Shown: piece by piece, positions 22,258 to 33,730 of the stretch | Layout of the letters: the number at the start of each line of letters is the position of its first letter | Position numbering within the stretch: position 1 is the first letter of the stretch | Assembly (NCBI GenBank): GCA_030248295.1 | Contig: JASANH010000702.1 | Location: forward strand, 80,085-144,084 | Direction of reading: 5' to 3' | Origin: Mesodorylaimus sp. YZB2_4 | Taxonomy: Eukaryota > Nematoda > Enoplea > Dorylaimida > Dorylaimidae | Length of the DNA: 64,000 nucleotides | The notes under the pieces: model-generated | Told to the model about the DNA's origin: nothing | Databases searched by the model: none | The model's input: the letters and a program-made list of their open reading frames with translations, nothing else | Position numbers and translations under genes: made by a program

Positions 22258-23850
22258 TTACGCGAATAATTTCTTGTTCGCCCACGGTAAAAGGAACTTC
22301 CGAAAATCCTGTTTTTGGGGCGAAGTAACCAATGGATTGTTAAATTTCAACTGCTTGATTTGCTGGACAGGATCTTCGTGTCCGTCAGTCTGTACTTCGA
22401 ACTTTTGGTCAACGGGTATCACTTCAGCGACCTCCTCTGTATAGCCGATCTTAGTGCCCGCCGATAGGCGCACCGGGTTTTGTAACGTATCCACTAGTTT
22501 TACTGGAAATCGTCCCTTCTTGATGTCAGTCACACAATTCTCCACTAAAACAAGTTCATTAGGGCTAGCAGGCTTGTAGCATCCGCTAAAACAAGCTGTC
22601 TTATTTATGTCCTCTCCTGTGACTTGAGCCCATGCGAATTTGCTGTTTCGTGGTAATATGGTCACATCCTCAGCTAAGCAAACTGTGGCTTCTTTTGAGT
22701 ACTGAGGGTGTCTGTCCGCGTACACCTCCCTGCATAGTTGCACAGTCATATTATTAAGATGTGCGCGTTTGGTTAAATCAAATTTTATTTGACCTAATTT
22801 AGTCATAAGATCTCTACCCAACACAACAGGGACGGGTAGGCCTTCTAGGACGAGAAATCGATGGAAAACGTGTTGCTGCAAGACTTCTATCTGACATGAG
22901 AATTGGTTCTGGGGTACAAACGACTGGCCGTTTATTGCGGTCATAGATGATCGTTTACATTCCTGCATCTCGAGGGAAGTGTCTTTTTGACTGAGCGAGT
23001 CTGCAAAGGTCTCACTGACAAAACTTTCCCCTGCACCAGTGTCCATGAGTGCTCTAGCCCACACATTTGCTGCCACAAACTTTGTGAGTGGGACTGCTGC
23101 AGGTACCTGATCGTCTTCGAGCTCGGCACACGCGCACTCCCATTTTTGATCAACCTGTAAGCTTGCATTTCTCAACCGAATTTCATTAGCAAAATTTTCC
23201 CAAAACACATTAGTCGCCACAAAAACAAGGCCTACCACAACGGGGCCTAGCGTACTGAACGCAAACAGAGACAGAAAACGAAATATATCGATTGCATCAT
23301 CGATCGAATTCACTATCGCCTGGGGGTTTCTCCCTTTCCATCTCTCGCTCGTGTTTGTCGTTATATGCGAGTATCGTCTGGAGGACCACCGTGTGGTGTC
23401 AGCGGGCGGTCGTCGTCCTCGCTTTGTACTGTCCCCGAACCATCGGTGGCAATTTTGGCAAACTGCCTTTGAGGCAGCGACGGCTGAACAGATAAGAGAC
23501 CAAGTAACGGCCAGGTATATTTGACGAAGGCCAGATAATTTTCTTACCATTTGGGGAACTTTGAATGCAGCTAAGTCATGGTTGCTCGTGCTCACATTGG
23601 TTGTACTAGTGGACGGCGTTTCCGTGACTGTACTCGAATTCAAATTTTCGACCACGATCGGACTGGCCGCGAGTGTAGTACTGGCCGTAGTAACTGACTG
23701 TAGTGTCGGGAACGACCGCTCCAAGGAAGGCGTGGTCGGCACAACGGGTGCTGGTGGGTTCTCGACTACCTGTACGGATGTGATATTTCCATTTTGAATG
23801 GCGTTGGTTGTCTGCGACGGTGATAGTGTGGCACTGGTTACAGCCAACAT
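22258..23850 (-). CDS. Gypsy protease with long N-terminal extension and membrane segment
   Basis: A 530-codon frame. Residues from about 255 onward include a retropepsin: ARALMDTGAGESFVSETFA (active-site DTGA) and PVPVVLGRDLMTKLGQIKFD (the flap-to-C-terminal ILG equivalent). The first part is Ser/Thr/Pro-rich and contains a hydrophobic run (FLSLFAFSTLGPVVVGLVFV) that would span a membrane. A hydrophobic span between gag and protease is unusual for Gypsy Pol. It may be a frame-shifted accretion or a read-through of non-coding sequence; the stretch before it (WSSRRYSHITTN) shows no homology I recognise. Downstream of the protease the frame runs into the RT leader (PVDQKFEVQTD). Confidence 0.75.
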   Translation of the reverse strand: MLAVTSATLSPSQTTNAIQNGNITSVQVVENPPAPVVPTTPSLERSFPTLQSVTTASTTLAASPIVVENLNSSTVTETPSTSTTNVSTSNHDLAAFKVPQMVRKLSGLRQIYLAVTWSLICSAVAASKAVCQNCHRWFGDSTKRGRRPPADTTRWSSRRYSHITTNTSERWKGRNPQAIVNSIDDAIDIFRFLSLFAFSTLGPVVVGLVFVATNVFWENFANEIRLRNASLQVDQKWECACAELEDDQVPAAVPLTKFVAANVWARALMDTGAGESFVSETFADSLSQKDTSLEMQECKRSSMTAINGQSFVPQNQFSCQIEVLQQHVFHRFLVLEGLPVPVVLGRDLMTKLGQIKFDLTKRAHLNNMTVQLCREVYADRHPQYSKEATVCLAEDVTILPRNSKFAWAQVTGEDINKTACFSGCYKPASPNELVLVENCVTDIKKGRFPVKLVDTLQNPVRLSAGTKIGYTEEVAEVIPVDQKFEVQTDGHEDPVQQIKQLKFNNPLVTSPQKQDFRKFLLPWANKKLFA

Positions 23851-23883
23851 TTGCGCATTCGTATGCTGTAAGATTGGATTTTT

Positions 23884-25058
23884 TTAATGCTCTACGTAAG
23901 GCTCATACTTATCATATGCATACTCTCCAGGGCCTGTATCAAATAAGCTACACCCGTAATCTGCGTAAGGTTCGAAAAACAGTTCTCCCAAATTTACATC
24001 GTGATCGTCTTTGTTGACTGCTGCGTTATGCACATCGCGTGAACGCATTCCTTGATTCTGATTAGATCTAGTCTGTCTGCCATGGGAGTAGCTAAATCCA
24101 TTTCTTCCATGAGACTGGTTTTTCTGCCTATCTGCACCTATCTCATAAGGATTCTGATTGGCTCTAGTACTTGCCTGATTGCTATCCGTTAACAGGAATA
24201 GGTTTCTTCCACTCAATCGGTTCTTAGCGACCGGATACAAGAAGCAATTCGCCAACACGTGGTTGTGTCGACCACAGAAGCTGCAGCCTTGTCCGCCATT
24301 GGCTGCCAGTCGGTTGCTGGCTCGACTCATCAACCGGCATTGCTTGAAAGGGTGAGGGAACCCATCGTACTTGCACAACTGTTGTTGCTGAGGAGCCGGA
24401 GTGTTCTGCTGCGCATTTTGAACTTGACTATTGGTCATTCTTCCGCCGCGTTGAAAATTATTCTGTCCTCGAAATCCGCCTCTGCCGCGATTATTATTGT
24501 GGCCCATAACTGCTCTGATGCCGTGTACGATGTCAGACGGCGATGGGTTATTGACAATAGCTGAAGAGGATAACGAAAACATTCTTTGATTAATTTCTGC
24601 GGTACTGACAGCAGTTAAGACATCATCTAAGGTTCTAGCGATGTTCATATAAGCGGCTTTCCACAACTTATAATTTGGATGCGACTTATCGCACACTTTC
24701 AATCCTTCGATAAATCGTTCCTTTAAAACTAATTGCTGAGCTTCCTGAGGTTCACCCAGATAAGCTTGCCTTACTAACGTTTTCAGATCTCTTAAATAGT
24801 CAGCTACGGTTTCCTTTTCTTGTTTCCTCCTATTTGAGAACTCCTGTCGCCAAATTGCTAACTGATGAGGTTGCACTAAGCTTGCTAACAACAAAGCTTT
24901 GGCGCGAGCATGGGTATCAATCTGGTTTGCTTGTGCCCCACGGACAGTATTTTGTGCCCTATCTTTTACAGACTTTTTTAATTCTCGCAAACGAATGGCA
25001 TCATTGATTTCTTCGACTAGGTCAGATAAATACTCGAATTGTTCAAACCACTTGGTAG
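23884..25058 (-). CDS. gag: Gypsy gag (5' end disrupted)
   Basis: Capsid polyprotein of the element. The open frame from 24990 contains HQLAIWRQEFSNRR, VADYLRDLKTLVRQAYLGEP and HPNYKLWKAAYMN, alignable to the gag at 6.8 kb. A CCHC-like finger reads CSFCGRHNHVLANC, followed by Arg/Gln/Asn-rich and acidic tails. Gag homology extends upstream to about 25058 (KWFEQFEYLSDLVEEINDA) in the same frame, but stops close to the primer site remove the initiator region. The gag stop (EH*) lies about 30 nt before the protease frame. Confidence 0.85.
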
Positions 25059-25257
25059 CATCATGACCTAAGTCTCCTATTCATGGATTCTTATCTTAAA
25101 TACGATAAAACGTTCGATTCAAACTTGCTAATGCAGCCTCCATTTTCGCAAGAAAAACAAAACACAACTGATGGCCTATTCGAGGACCTACTGATAGAAG
25201 AAGAGGCACTGGTCTGATTAGCGAACCTAGTGCGATTGACGGCTCTCAAACGGGTAA

Positions 25258-25275
25258 ATCCGACCGGCCCCCCAA
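25258..25275 (-). other. Gypsy primer-binding site, tRNA-Pro-like
   Basis: On the minus strand TTGGGGGGCCGGTCGGAT lies two bases inside the LTR edge. It resembles the TGGGGGCTCGTCCGG primer site used with tRNA-Pro, with several differences. Confidence 0.5.
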
Positions 25276-25277
25276 AA

Positions 25278-25585
25278 TGTAACGAAGTTGGGTAGATAGC
25301 TTCTCCTACTCCGATCTCCCTACACTCAATACGACTCACTCATAGAACGAGACCAATAAGGCGACGAACGATAATCACGACGATTTACGAAGCGTGGCAT
25401 ACTGATTTCTTCAGAAACACACTCTGGCATCAACACACACCAACGCGCTACTTATATACAAGTCTGAGCTCCCTATGCAAATGAGACTACTGGTTGGGAA
25501 CACACAATATCTGGTCAAGACCACGCATAAAAACTAGTCAGAGAAAAATAATCAAGACGAGCTGGAAAACTACATTCAACTCATT
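25278..25585 (-). repeat. Gypsy 5' LTR (outer end approximate)
   Basis: The inner edge is TTCGTTACA next to the primer site. The LTR contains a clear TATATAAG promoter box (25451-25458, minus strand). Its outer boundary cannot be fixed because no partner LTR is present; 25585 is an estimate. Confidence 0.6.
25451..25458 (-). promoter_or_regulatory. TATA box in Gypsy LTR
   Basis: TATATAAG on the minus strand, about 175 nt upstream of the primer-binding site, the expected U3 position for an LTR promoter driving the gag-pol transcript. Confidence 0.65.
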
Positions 25586-25599
25586 GTGATTGGATCACC

Positions 25600-26711
25600 T
25601 GAAACTCGATACGCTGGGGGTGGGTCAGCGAGGCCTAGAACAAACAAACTAATTATATCACACCGGCAAAATGAATTGTTCAATCAACGGGATCAATGTA
25701 GCCTTATCCCGACGATCAACGGGCATGGAAACAATTTGTCGAGCCACGTTCTATGCCGCCGAAAATCCATTGCTCCCCGTATTTCCCAAAATGACATTTT
25801 CTAACTAAGATCTTTGCTATTTTCTGACTAAGACTTCCTCAGTTCGTGCTGAAATCACGGGCGGGAAACGGGCGGGAATCCCGCGGAAAACCCGCGATAT
25901 TCGCAGGATGGCGGGATTGGGGAGTGAAGTGCAGAAGTGCCAACTCGGAAACCTCAGAACACCGCCGTCTGGGCTGATTTTGCGTGGACGCGTTCATGGC
26001 AACGATGTCTTGTGGGATATTGTATTGTGGATCTGTGATGCTGGCATCTGCGTGCATTGCGAGACAAGACCTCAGTGTATTACAAGAATTCAACTGCAAG
26101 ACAAGAAGCCAACGCTCGTTGATACTCATGCGAAGTAGCCAGCTCTTCGAAAGAATGGAGCCTGTGTGAACATGTTGAGGATGGGGGGGGGGGGGAATAA
26201 ATGATTGGGATATCGGCTCCAACTTCGATCGATGGACTGGCGCCTACAAGCAGCAAACAGCATTCAACACATCGACTTGAGCTGACTGGTCGTCTTCATC
26301 TCGCTCGGCAATATCGAGCACGCTGCGACCACCCAAACGTCGATGACTCATTCCCATCAGCATTACCCTTCTTTTGTTCGAGAGACATGGTTCGCCAGTT
26401 GGTACCTTGGTGTTGGTGAACATCACGCTCATCAGTGTATGAGCCGTGCTTGCGCCCTTTGTTTCTTTGCGCCCCTGATTGCTAGTGCTTTCTTGGATGC
26501 GTTCTTATTTTGCGGTGCCCTTTTTAGCATATAATCCTTTTGTGTCAGCTTTTGCACTTTGCGCGAGAGGTAAACTGCATAATATGTGGGGCTCTATCTG
26601 CTCTGCGAGGACGCGTTTTTTGCAGTTTTTGGTGGTGGCTCCCAACTTTAATTGCCAGCCAGTATTTACGATGCAACGAGAGAGACCGCAAGGCGACCAA
26701 CTCTAGAGCAA
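25600..26711. other. No gene recognised
   Basis: Contains GCGGGAA-type repeats near 25856-25915 and a poly-G run near 26182-26195. Several short frames overlap on both strands and none has a recognisable domain. Confidence 0.45.
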
Positions 26712-27290
26712 AGGCGAAGTGAAATATTTGGGAATAACTTTTTTGTCTGACATGACATTCTCAGAGCATGCTCAGGAAATTTCCTAGAAATTCTGAATAA
26801 TGTTGGGTGCTTTACGTCGAAAACTTGGTCCGGCACATCAACAGAAAAGTCATCGGTGCTGTTTACAAGTCGTATATTCGATCTATTCTCGATTATGGCT
26901 CATGTGCATGTCCTTGACATTTTAGACTTTTTTCTTTCCAATTCTCAAAAAAGACGTGGAGAACCTCGAAAGGTCTCACCTTCTAGCAGCCAGGATCTAT
27001 CTAAACGATTGGTCTATTATCTCTCCCCCCCCCCCCCCTGACGTGCCTTCGAAGTGAATGGCCTCGCTTGTCTGACAGACGCAAGCACTTGAAATTGACT
27101 TAATTCCACAAGTTTTATCATCAATTCCGTTAATCAATCCTTTTCTGGTCTTCGAAGCAGTTCCCGTTCAACTGCCACTCATCACTTGGTGATCCCTAAA
27201 TTTCAAAAAACTTCTTTCAGGCAATCATTTGAGCTGTCCACTTTTATATTATAGAATGCGTTACCAGATGATACTGTTTTTCCAGATTTG
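26712..27290 (+). pseudogene. LINE reverse transcriptase, C-terminal scrap
   Basis: In shifting frames it reads VKYLGITFLSDMTFSEHAQE, IRSILDYGSCAC, LLAARIYLNDWSI, RRKHLKL..FHKF, ATHHLVIPKFQK and LWNALPDD (some of these split by frameshifts). This is the normal order of motifs after the RT core in jockey/CR1-type ORF2. A poly-C run (27022-27038) sits inside. Dead, 5'-truncated copy. Confidence 0.65.
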
Positions 27291-27299
27291 GAAAGCATC

Positions 27300-28486
27300 T
27301 GTTTTTTACTTGACATTTTAGACTTTTTTCTTTCACCTTGTATTTGTGTCTGTCCCACTAAATGCGCTTCGGCTGCTCCGGGTCACAGTAAAGCATAAAC
27401 ATGAACATGAACATGAAGTTCTCTCTGACGCTCTCTCTCTCCGCGGCTATCTGAAGTTCTCTCTCCGCGGCTATTTGCGGATCATCACTGCCAAGGGCAC
27501 CTCCGACAAAAGCTGGCTGGAGGCTATTATCAGCCTAAGCTTAATTATTACTCCAGACTAAGCTAAAGCCCAAGCCTAGTATCAGTCTACGCCCAAGTCA
27601 TATGCCAGCCTCAGCCTAAGCCCAAGTCTTATACCTAATACCAGCCTCAGCTAACCCATCCTGTGGACCAAACAGCAAAAGTGCCCGACTTCGTGGGATC
27701 CGCACCAGTACGAGGAGAAACAATAACGCAGAGGGCCTAATTTTCTAGTGCTTATTTGCTTATAGGACATCTTGGTTGAAGAGCCGAAATAAAGAAAAAC
27801 AGACATATTTCAGCCAGAGGAATCAAGCCTACTGTACTGCAGTTTATGCTCCTTGCCGAATCACCTTTGAGTACTTTCAGGCCGGAAAATCGGTACAATC
27901 TGATCTACGTACGAGTATATATTTGACTCTTGCATCACCATACATTAGTGAGTACCCCAGTACTCATGGGGTACTTACGACTGAGCACAAAAAATCACGG
28001 GGGCAAAATTTTCACTCGGCAAAGTCTCGGTCGATACTTGCAGAAACCATGTCTAAAAAAATAATTCAACAGTAATCCATGATGCTGTTCAAACAAATTT
28101 GACAAAACTGTCGTATTTTTCGATAAATTTAACCCCTTTCTGCCCTTTTTTCTTCTCACTACTGAAAAATCAAGTCGGATTCAAGGCTTCACGCGCGTGC
28201 GTGATTGATTGAATCTTCAATCTGCTCACTGGCCTTCATATATTAAATCGTTTTTTCTATAGACTCTCCCTGATAGAAAGGAATTCTTTCAGGTGGTATG
28301 TGTATCGATATGTGATAACTTTTTATTAATCGCATGTTTAATTTCAATGTTGGCTGGTTTTTAGGTTCATCGTGCTTGCTGCGAAAATTCCCTTATTGGT
28401 CCAAGATTTCAAGGATTCCTTTGATTCCCGTTTCTCAGCCTCTGTAACTAGAGGACTATCGAATTTCATGGCTTCTTCCCATTTGA
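27300..28486. other. No gene; minor tandem repeats
   Basis: TTCTCTCTCCGCGGCTAT is repeated at 27430-27475. A degenerate CAGCCTAAGCCCAAG minisatellite spans about 27530-27650. No coding motif was found. Confidence 0.5.
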
Positions 28487-29269
28487 TCAGGTCCTCTTTC
28501 TCTGATCCCCCATTTTCAAGTGCGTATCGATGGTTAATATCCCTGCGATTTTCCCGCTAACCCAAGAGTGTACCAGCTGCCAAGTGCAACGAATTGATTC
28601 ATAGAGCAAATTTATCACTTGAATTGGGATTTGGCCGTTCTGCATGTTTCCCGACCCATGTGCAACTGAGATACACGTATCCTGTGTGAGTGGTATGTAT
28701 ACAGCGACGAAACATACTGTCCCGTCTTCCATACTTTCTTCTGTTGCTTCACGATCCGACACAAATTTCTCTGTCCGGGGTGGAATGGTCGCCGGCTCTG
28801 GTAGGAAGACTGCATCTTTTGTGTGCAAAATCAAATTGAACCTTTCCTAAGTTGGCCAATAGGTCACACCCCACTACCAGAGGAAGTAACAAGCCTTTCA
28901 GGACGAAGAACCTGCGCACGAACATTCTGCCCGTTAGGCTAACACTTTGCATACTACCAGTCTTTGGGGTGAAAATGCACTACCGTTAATGGCTGTCATT
29001 AGTGCGGGATCACAAGCTCTAACTTCCATACTTGGATCGTTCCTGCTGAGAGTTTGAAAAACAGCCTCATTTATGAAACTTTTACCAGCTCCTGTGTCCA
29101 ACAAAGCTCTGCCTGTGACATCCGCGTCCATAAACTTAGCGAACGCTTTCGCGGCTGGTACTGTCTGTTTCTCCAACTCCGCCAGCATAAGTCGCTCTTC
29201 GAGTTCTTTACTTGTTTTCTTTCTCTGACAAATAAGCCGATTTCTTGATCTTTTTGTTTGCATGTCCAT
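28487..29269 (-). pseudogene. Second Gypsy protease fragment
   Basis: Three minus-strand frames, read in turn, parallel the protease region of the 19-25 kb Gypsy: TVPAAKAFAKFMDADVTGRA then LLDTGAGKSFINEAVF (active-site DTGA), DPALMTAINGSAFSPQ, FFVLKGLLLPLVVGCDLLAN then LGKVQFDF, and a PPRTEKF region like the PRNSKF stretch downstream of the first protease. Frameshifts between segments show it is dead. No RT follows. Confidence 0.8.
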
Positions 29270-29309
29270 CCAAACGGCGTCGCAAATACGTCACAAAGCC
29301 TGACGGCAG

Positions 29310-29480
29310 AATGTAGCCAGTTGCTCCACTTCCAGTTGCGCCATTCCCAATTGCGCCGTTTCTATCACGCCATTCCCAATGGCGCTGTGTCCCATTTGCG
29401 CTGTTCCCAATTGCGACATTGCTTAATTGCGTCGGAATTCGCATGCGCCATTACCATATGCGCCATTCCCATTTGGGTCT
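29310..29480. repeat. Minisatellite with GCGCCATTCCCAATT-like unit
   Basis: A unit of about 15 bp (GCGCCATTCCCAATT and variants) is repeated about ten times with drift. The Gly-rich frames across it are by-products. Confidence 0.8.
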
Positions 29481-29534
29481 AGTTTTACCATAGGTAGTTG
29501 ATTTTTGTTTTTATGAAATTAGCAGGCGCGGTAG

Positions 29535-30063
29535 TGCCTGTTTAGACCAGCCAACCAGACGCCTTATGCTAAAGGACGATTTTCGCTGGCTGATATCCCG
29601 AGAACAGTTCGACGGAAATTTTTTATTCTTTTTCACGCATAGCAGAATCGGCCGGATCTAGAAACGAGCCAATTTTTTGTGAAAATCCGTCCAGCCGTTG
29701 TCGAGTTCCAGAATACGCGATTTCTTGTTTAGGGGGAAAAGACGAGGAGGAGGAGGAGGTGGAGGATGAAGATCAACCTAGATCAACATCCGGACATCGT
29801 ACAGCAGTGAAACTTGGTTTTTCTAGGAGCTTAAACTTTCGGAATCTGCCTTTCGACGGTCATTTTCTCTAAGCTTCAAGTTCCGAAAAGTTACCTTTGA
29901 AATAGTCACTGCATGAGCTTTGTTGTCCGTCGTTCGTCAGGTACTGGACGGATTTAATAAAAATTGACACGGTTGCAGATCTGACTTATCTTGCAAAGCT
30001 TGCAAAAAAATCAACTTTTTTGATTAATCATTCTTGAGTTATCGACTATCAAAAGTAGCTGCC
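29535..30063 (-). repeat. Dispersed repeat family A, copy 2
   Basis: Inverted, diverged copy of 864-1415 with the same order of blocks and the GGAGGAGGAGGTGGAGGA purine run. Confidence 0.8.
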
Positions 30064-30940
30064 GCTGGTGTTTCTGTTTTATTTTCGGCGCGGAGTTTAG
30101 AAACATCAACTGAGCGGGTTTAGGTGCAGCGCCAATGACTGGCTAGCCTCAGCGCGCTCTCGCAAAGATAGATCTGATGTACCTGAATAAATTTGCCGAT
30201 AGAATATGTGAGCGAATGTAAATGATGTGGAAAAGGTCTCCATGGGCAGGACATGTTTTATTAGATGTGGAGTGATATTGCTGAGAAACATTTGTTCAAA
30301 TAATGATAAGATTCGAGGATCCTTAGTGTTCCGTTTTAGTTTTAGAGGGAGTGCTCTGGGGAAATAAAAGTTAAGACTACCTGAACATGAGCTAGTTCTG
30401 CTTGTGCTTGCTTCGGCTTCGACAAGCTGTTCCATTTGTTCCTCGCGTCCGCCAGCCTTCTCCATATTTTGCATCTTCTTAGCAGTAAGCAGCGAGTTGT
30501 TGCAGAGAATGGCTTCCCGACAACACGTTTGTTTTGCGACAATGAGGCTCTGTTCGACTCCTTGACGGGGAAGAATTTTTGATTTTTGTTTCCTTTTTCC
30601 TCACAGGACAGAGAAACGTCATTGTGAACAAGAAATATGAGGGTGACTGTAGTATTTTTTGCGCAATTGAAGATAAGGTATTGGGTACGATAGAGGCATA
30701 AAAGAAGTAATTCTGTTGTTTTCCTTGTCGCCTGTATATCGAAGTACATTTCAAAAAAATCTGTGCAGTTTATCGGTCAGAGTTGGGTTAACGTTCTGTT
30801 TTAAGCTCAAGTTTTTCTGAGCTTTAGAAGAGGGCGTATGGTAGTCACTCAATTCTATCTTTTGATTTATATAGGGACAAGTGTTTTGGCCAAACTATGT
30901 AGTTTGTAGCAAAAAAAACGAAAAACGGTGTTATTATTTT
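30064..30940. other. Unrecognised minus-strand frames
   Basis: Open minus-strand frames of 122-135 codons (30106-30749) contain WRRLADARNKWNSLSKPKQA but match nothing I know. No splice or promoter signal supports them. Confidence 0.35.
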
Positions 30941-30947
30941 TGAAAAA

Positions 30948-31177
30948 GTCTGTTATGACAGACTTGAAACTTTGAGACCAGCCAATGCACACAGTGGAAG
31001 CAGGGCTTAGGATGGCTGGTCTACTGGGCCGCTGCACGGTTCAGGAAAAATGTTTGCAGTGCCTAACATGTCAGGGCGCCTCTCCTTTTCTTGTGGCCGA
31101 GTAGACCAGCCATTCTTAGCCCTGGTTCCACTGTGTACATTGGCTGATCTTAAAGTTTCGAGTCTGTCATAACAGAT
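30948..31177. mobile_element. MITE-like element with about 82-bp inverted arms
   Basis: The left arm (30948-31030) and the reverse complement of the right arm (31096-31177) share TCTGTTATGACAGACT, GAAACTTT, CAGCCAATG, ACACAGTGGAA, CAGGGCT and ATGGCTGGTCTACT in order with few differences. About 65 bp separate the arms. The RNA or single strand would fold into one long hairpin. It has no coding capacity, so it is a MITE or foldback element. The outermost motif GTCTGTTATGACAGAC is itself nearly palindromic. Target duplication not resolved. Confidence 0.85.
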
Positions 31178-31889
31178 TTTTTTGGAAATTTCGTTAGTGG
31201 CTCGCAACAAATTGATGTTATTCCTAAATTCGCGCTCGTGGCAGACATTACTGCTTAGCTTAGTGCGGGCATATGGCCTTACTGGGCAGCAACCGCAAGC
31301 TTCTCGCACTGGCGGGAAGGTGCCAACTTCGGCCACATATATGCCGCTCATGCGCGTCCCAACTAGGAGCACCTCCACACAATCTTCGATTGGACACCGA
31401 CTTTCTTGGACGATGGCGGAATCTTTTTCTCTGGATCTGCTACAATCTTATAACACTGTTTGGCTGCATGTTATGAGATTAGTCCGGGGTACCAGCCAAC
31501 CTTAACCTCGCTGTGCCGTTTACGAGCATGCTCATCATCAAATGGAAAAACGAAGAGAGAAATTCCGAGGACGCTACAATTGTCTACATATTGTGGAATC
31601 TGCCTAACTTTGACCCTCTCAGTTTGCACAGCAAAATCCATGAAGTCATCAGCATCAGCAATGCAATGAGTAATATTTGTTTCATATAGACCTTGTCCTC
31701 AATTCAATGGTGTATATAACACCCACACCATTACATTGAAGACAGAAGCTGAATATTGGAGGCAAACTCAATTGCAATTATCGAACCAGTACTGGAAACT
31801 CGTGAAAGCAATGTGCATGTAGTGTAAGTATATACGCTCGCCTAGCTCTTGACGTGACTGCGCTAGTGTTAGAAATGACCTCAAGGTAG
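31178..31889. other. No gene recognised
   Basis: Short overlapping frames only. The RC-like pair ACACCATTGAATTGAGGAC / GTCCTCAATTCAATGGTGT near 31693-31740 hints at a small hairpin. Confidence 0.45.
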
Positions 31890-32095
31890 GTCAGAATTCT
31901 TGGCCAAAGCCTTTGACCGACACTTGGTCACAGTCAGGGTCCAAGTCAGAAAATTTTTTTCAATCTGGTCAATGGCAGGGTCAGGTCAGAAAATTTTTTT
32001 AAGGGTTGGTCAAGATCAGGGTCAGGTTAGAGCATTTTTTAAGTCGGTCGGTCAGTGTCAGGTCAGAATTTCTTGCACCCGGTCAGAGTGTTTTG
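31890..32095. repeat. Degenerate tandem repeat rich in GGTCAGG
   Basis: About four drifting units of roughly 50 bp containing GGTCAG, CAGGGTCAGGTCAGA and AAAATTTTTTT. A similar sequence in reverse orientation lies near 35650-35730. Confidence 0.7.
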
Positions 32096-33334
32096 CAAGC
32101 GAAAGAAAGTAAATTTAGTAAAATGTTGGTGAGAACATTTCAAGCTCCTGCCTTCCTGGGTAGGGATCTGGGGGGGGCAGGTTTTCACAGTTTTAAATCC
32201 CAAATCATGTCCTAAATTCTGGGACAGTCGTAAGCCATTTCAGAATCAGCTTGGTATCCCTCCCAAGGACACCGGGCAGCAGTACACGAACTTTAAGACA
32301 CACACTACCTGGTGTCTTTATTTCCCAGCCGCGCTGTCAGGCGCAGGGCAATTTCCCTTGATCAATGGCAATTTTGAGCTGATCTTTCTAGAGCAAATTT
32401 GTGGGCGTCTTGGGATTGGAACATTTGCGTTAGCTCTCTAGGCCGCAAAAATAGTTCTTTTTCAGCTGAGCTAAAATTCTGTCGTCCCTTTTTTAACCGT
32501 TGAGGCCAGAGAAGGACGACCGAATGCCATTAGTATTATTTTACTCCTTCTTCACTCAAGCAAATACATACACTTGACAGGGGAGGGAAACACAGTTTTA
32601 ATTAAAACTTGTACGCGTGATAGAGTCACTAGCAAGAACGATCCCATGGGAGAGAATCCCGTAAAACAGTCGCAGAAAACACAGAACTCTGTGGACTCGA
32701 AATTATGACTTGGAAGAAAAAATGATGTGGTTTGCGCAGTCTTCTGACATGACGGTCAAATTTTGTGCATAAAACGAGGATTTTGAAATAATAAAACCTA
32801 TGTTAACTCTCATAAAATGAACGCAATTTGGAGCGTTTACAAAGCTCATATAATGCGGACCAGCCTGCCTCAGCCGAGGCATCCTCGAGACGTAGTAAAA
32901 TTATTCATATCCGATGGCACAGCAAACTTCGACCAGTAATGGGTGCCCAGCTTACACGTACAGTATTTATTTCTCGCGTTAAATTTTTAGGTCGGCTACA
33001 ATGTCTGAAGTCAACTTTTTTAGCTGTGAAATAAGATGAGACCTGTCTTAGGACGTGCCTAAATCTACGGACAAGGCACCCCTATAACAGCTATTGTGAA
33101 GCGTCCGAAATTAGTTTCTTAGCGTTGTCCCAAGTCGCTGTCCGAAGTTGCTGTCTAATAGCGCCCTCAATTCGTACTGTGAAAAATTAAAATCGCGCTG
33201 TGAAACTGACCCCTGCTGATTGTTAGTCATGTACCAGTGCAGTTGTCCCACTAGTCCAGTAACCTACCAGCCCAACTGCATAGACTACTGTGTGCCAGCC
33301 GAGTGTGTGCTTGCGAGTGCTATCCATCGGTGGT
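32096..33334. other. No gene recognised
   Basis: No conserved frame, terminal repeat or RNA gene was identified. Confidence 0.5.
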
Positions 33335-33730
33335 AAAGCCATCCCTATGTCTTCTCATTCGTTCATATTCAAACTTGGCATCATTGGAGCGAGGTATTCT
33401 GGCTGTACCACCCGATTTCAGCCTGGTGACGCTCCTGTTCTCGCAAGCCAGCATTGCGATTGGTAGGAAAAGATATCGATTATGCAGCAGGCAGTTTGAG
33501 CAGGAATCGATGTTATAACGAATTAGACTTACTTTCGATTTTCAATGGGTGTCAGCTTCTCTAGTTTTCCCAAAGTCATCGGAAACAGCTGTGAATTTTG
33601 ATGAAAATTTATTTTCTTGGACTGCTCGTGAAATTTCACGTAATGCCAGAAAATTGTCAGCTGTAGTAAATTTTCTTGGTAAAACTGCAAACACAGTAAA
33701 GCTTTGTTGCTGGTGCCGGGTGCCTCATCA
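33335..33730 (+). repeat. Dispersed repeat family B, copy 2 (left inverted arm)
   Basis: Nearly full-length match to the reverse complement of 35740-36142, sharing CCATCCCTATGTCTTC, GGTATTCTGGCTGTACCA, GCTCCTGTTCTCGCAAGCCA and CAGGAATCGATGTTATAACG. The pair forms long inverted arms around 2.0 kb. Confidence 0.9.

Larger units (their letters stand above)
19511..25585 (-). mobile_element. Large Ty3/Gypsy retrotransposon, 5' LTR to integrase (no 3' LTR)
   Basis: Reading right to left on the minus strand: LTR with TATA box (25278 to about 25585), a proline-type primer site, gag, a spacer with a membrane segment plus protease, RT, RNase H and integrase, the standard Gypsy order. Each domain is recognisable, but short stops and frameshifts separate RT from RNase H and the integrase finger from the core, so the element is not autonomous. 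I found no second LTR left of 19511, where a plus-strand gag scrap begins. Confidence 0.85.

Noticed and set aside
25856..25915. GCGGGAA clusters as E2F-type regulatory sites
   Set aside because: They are better explained as a short G/C-rich simple repeat; no nearby gene start.
30106..30749. Minus-strand frames as a possible LINE C-terminus
   Set aside because: Arg-rich text is superficially similar, but the VPR/LWN motifs are absent.
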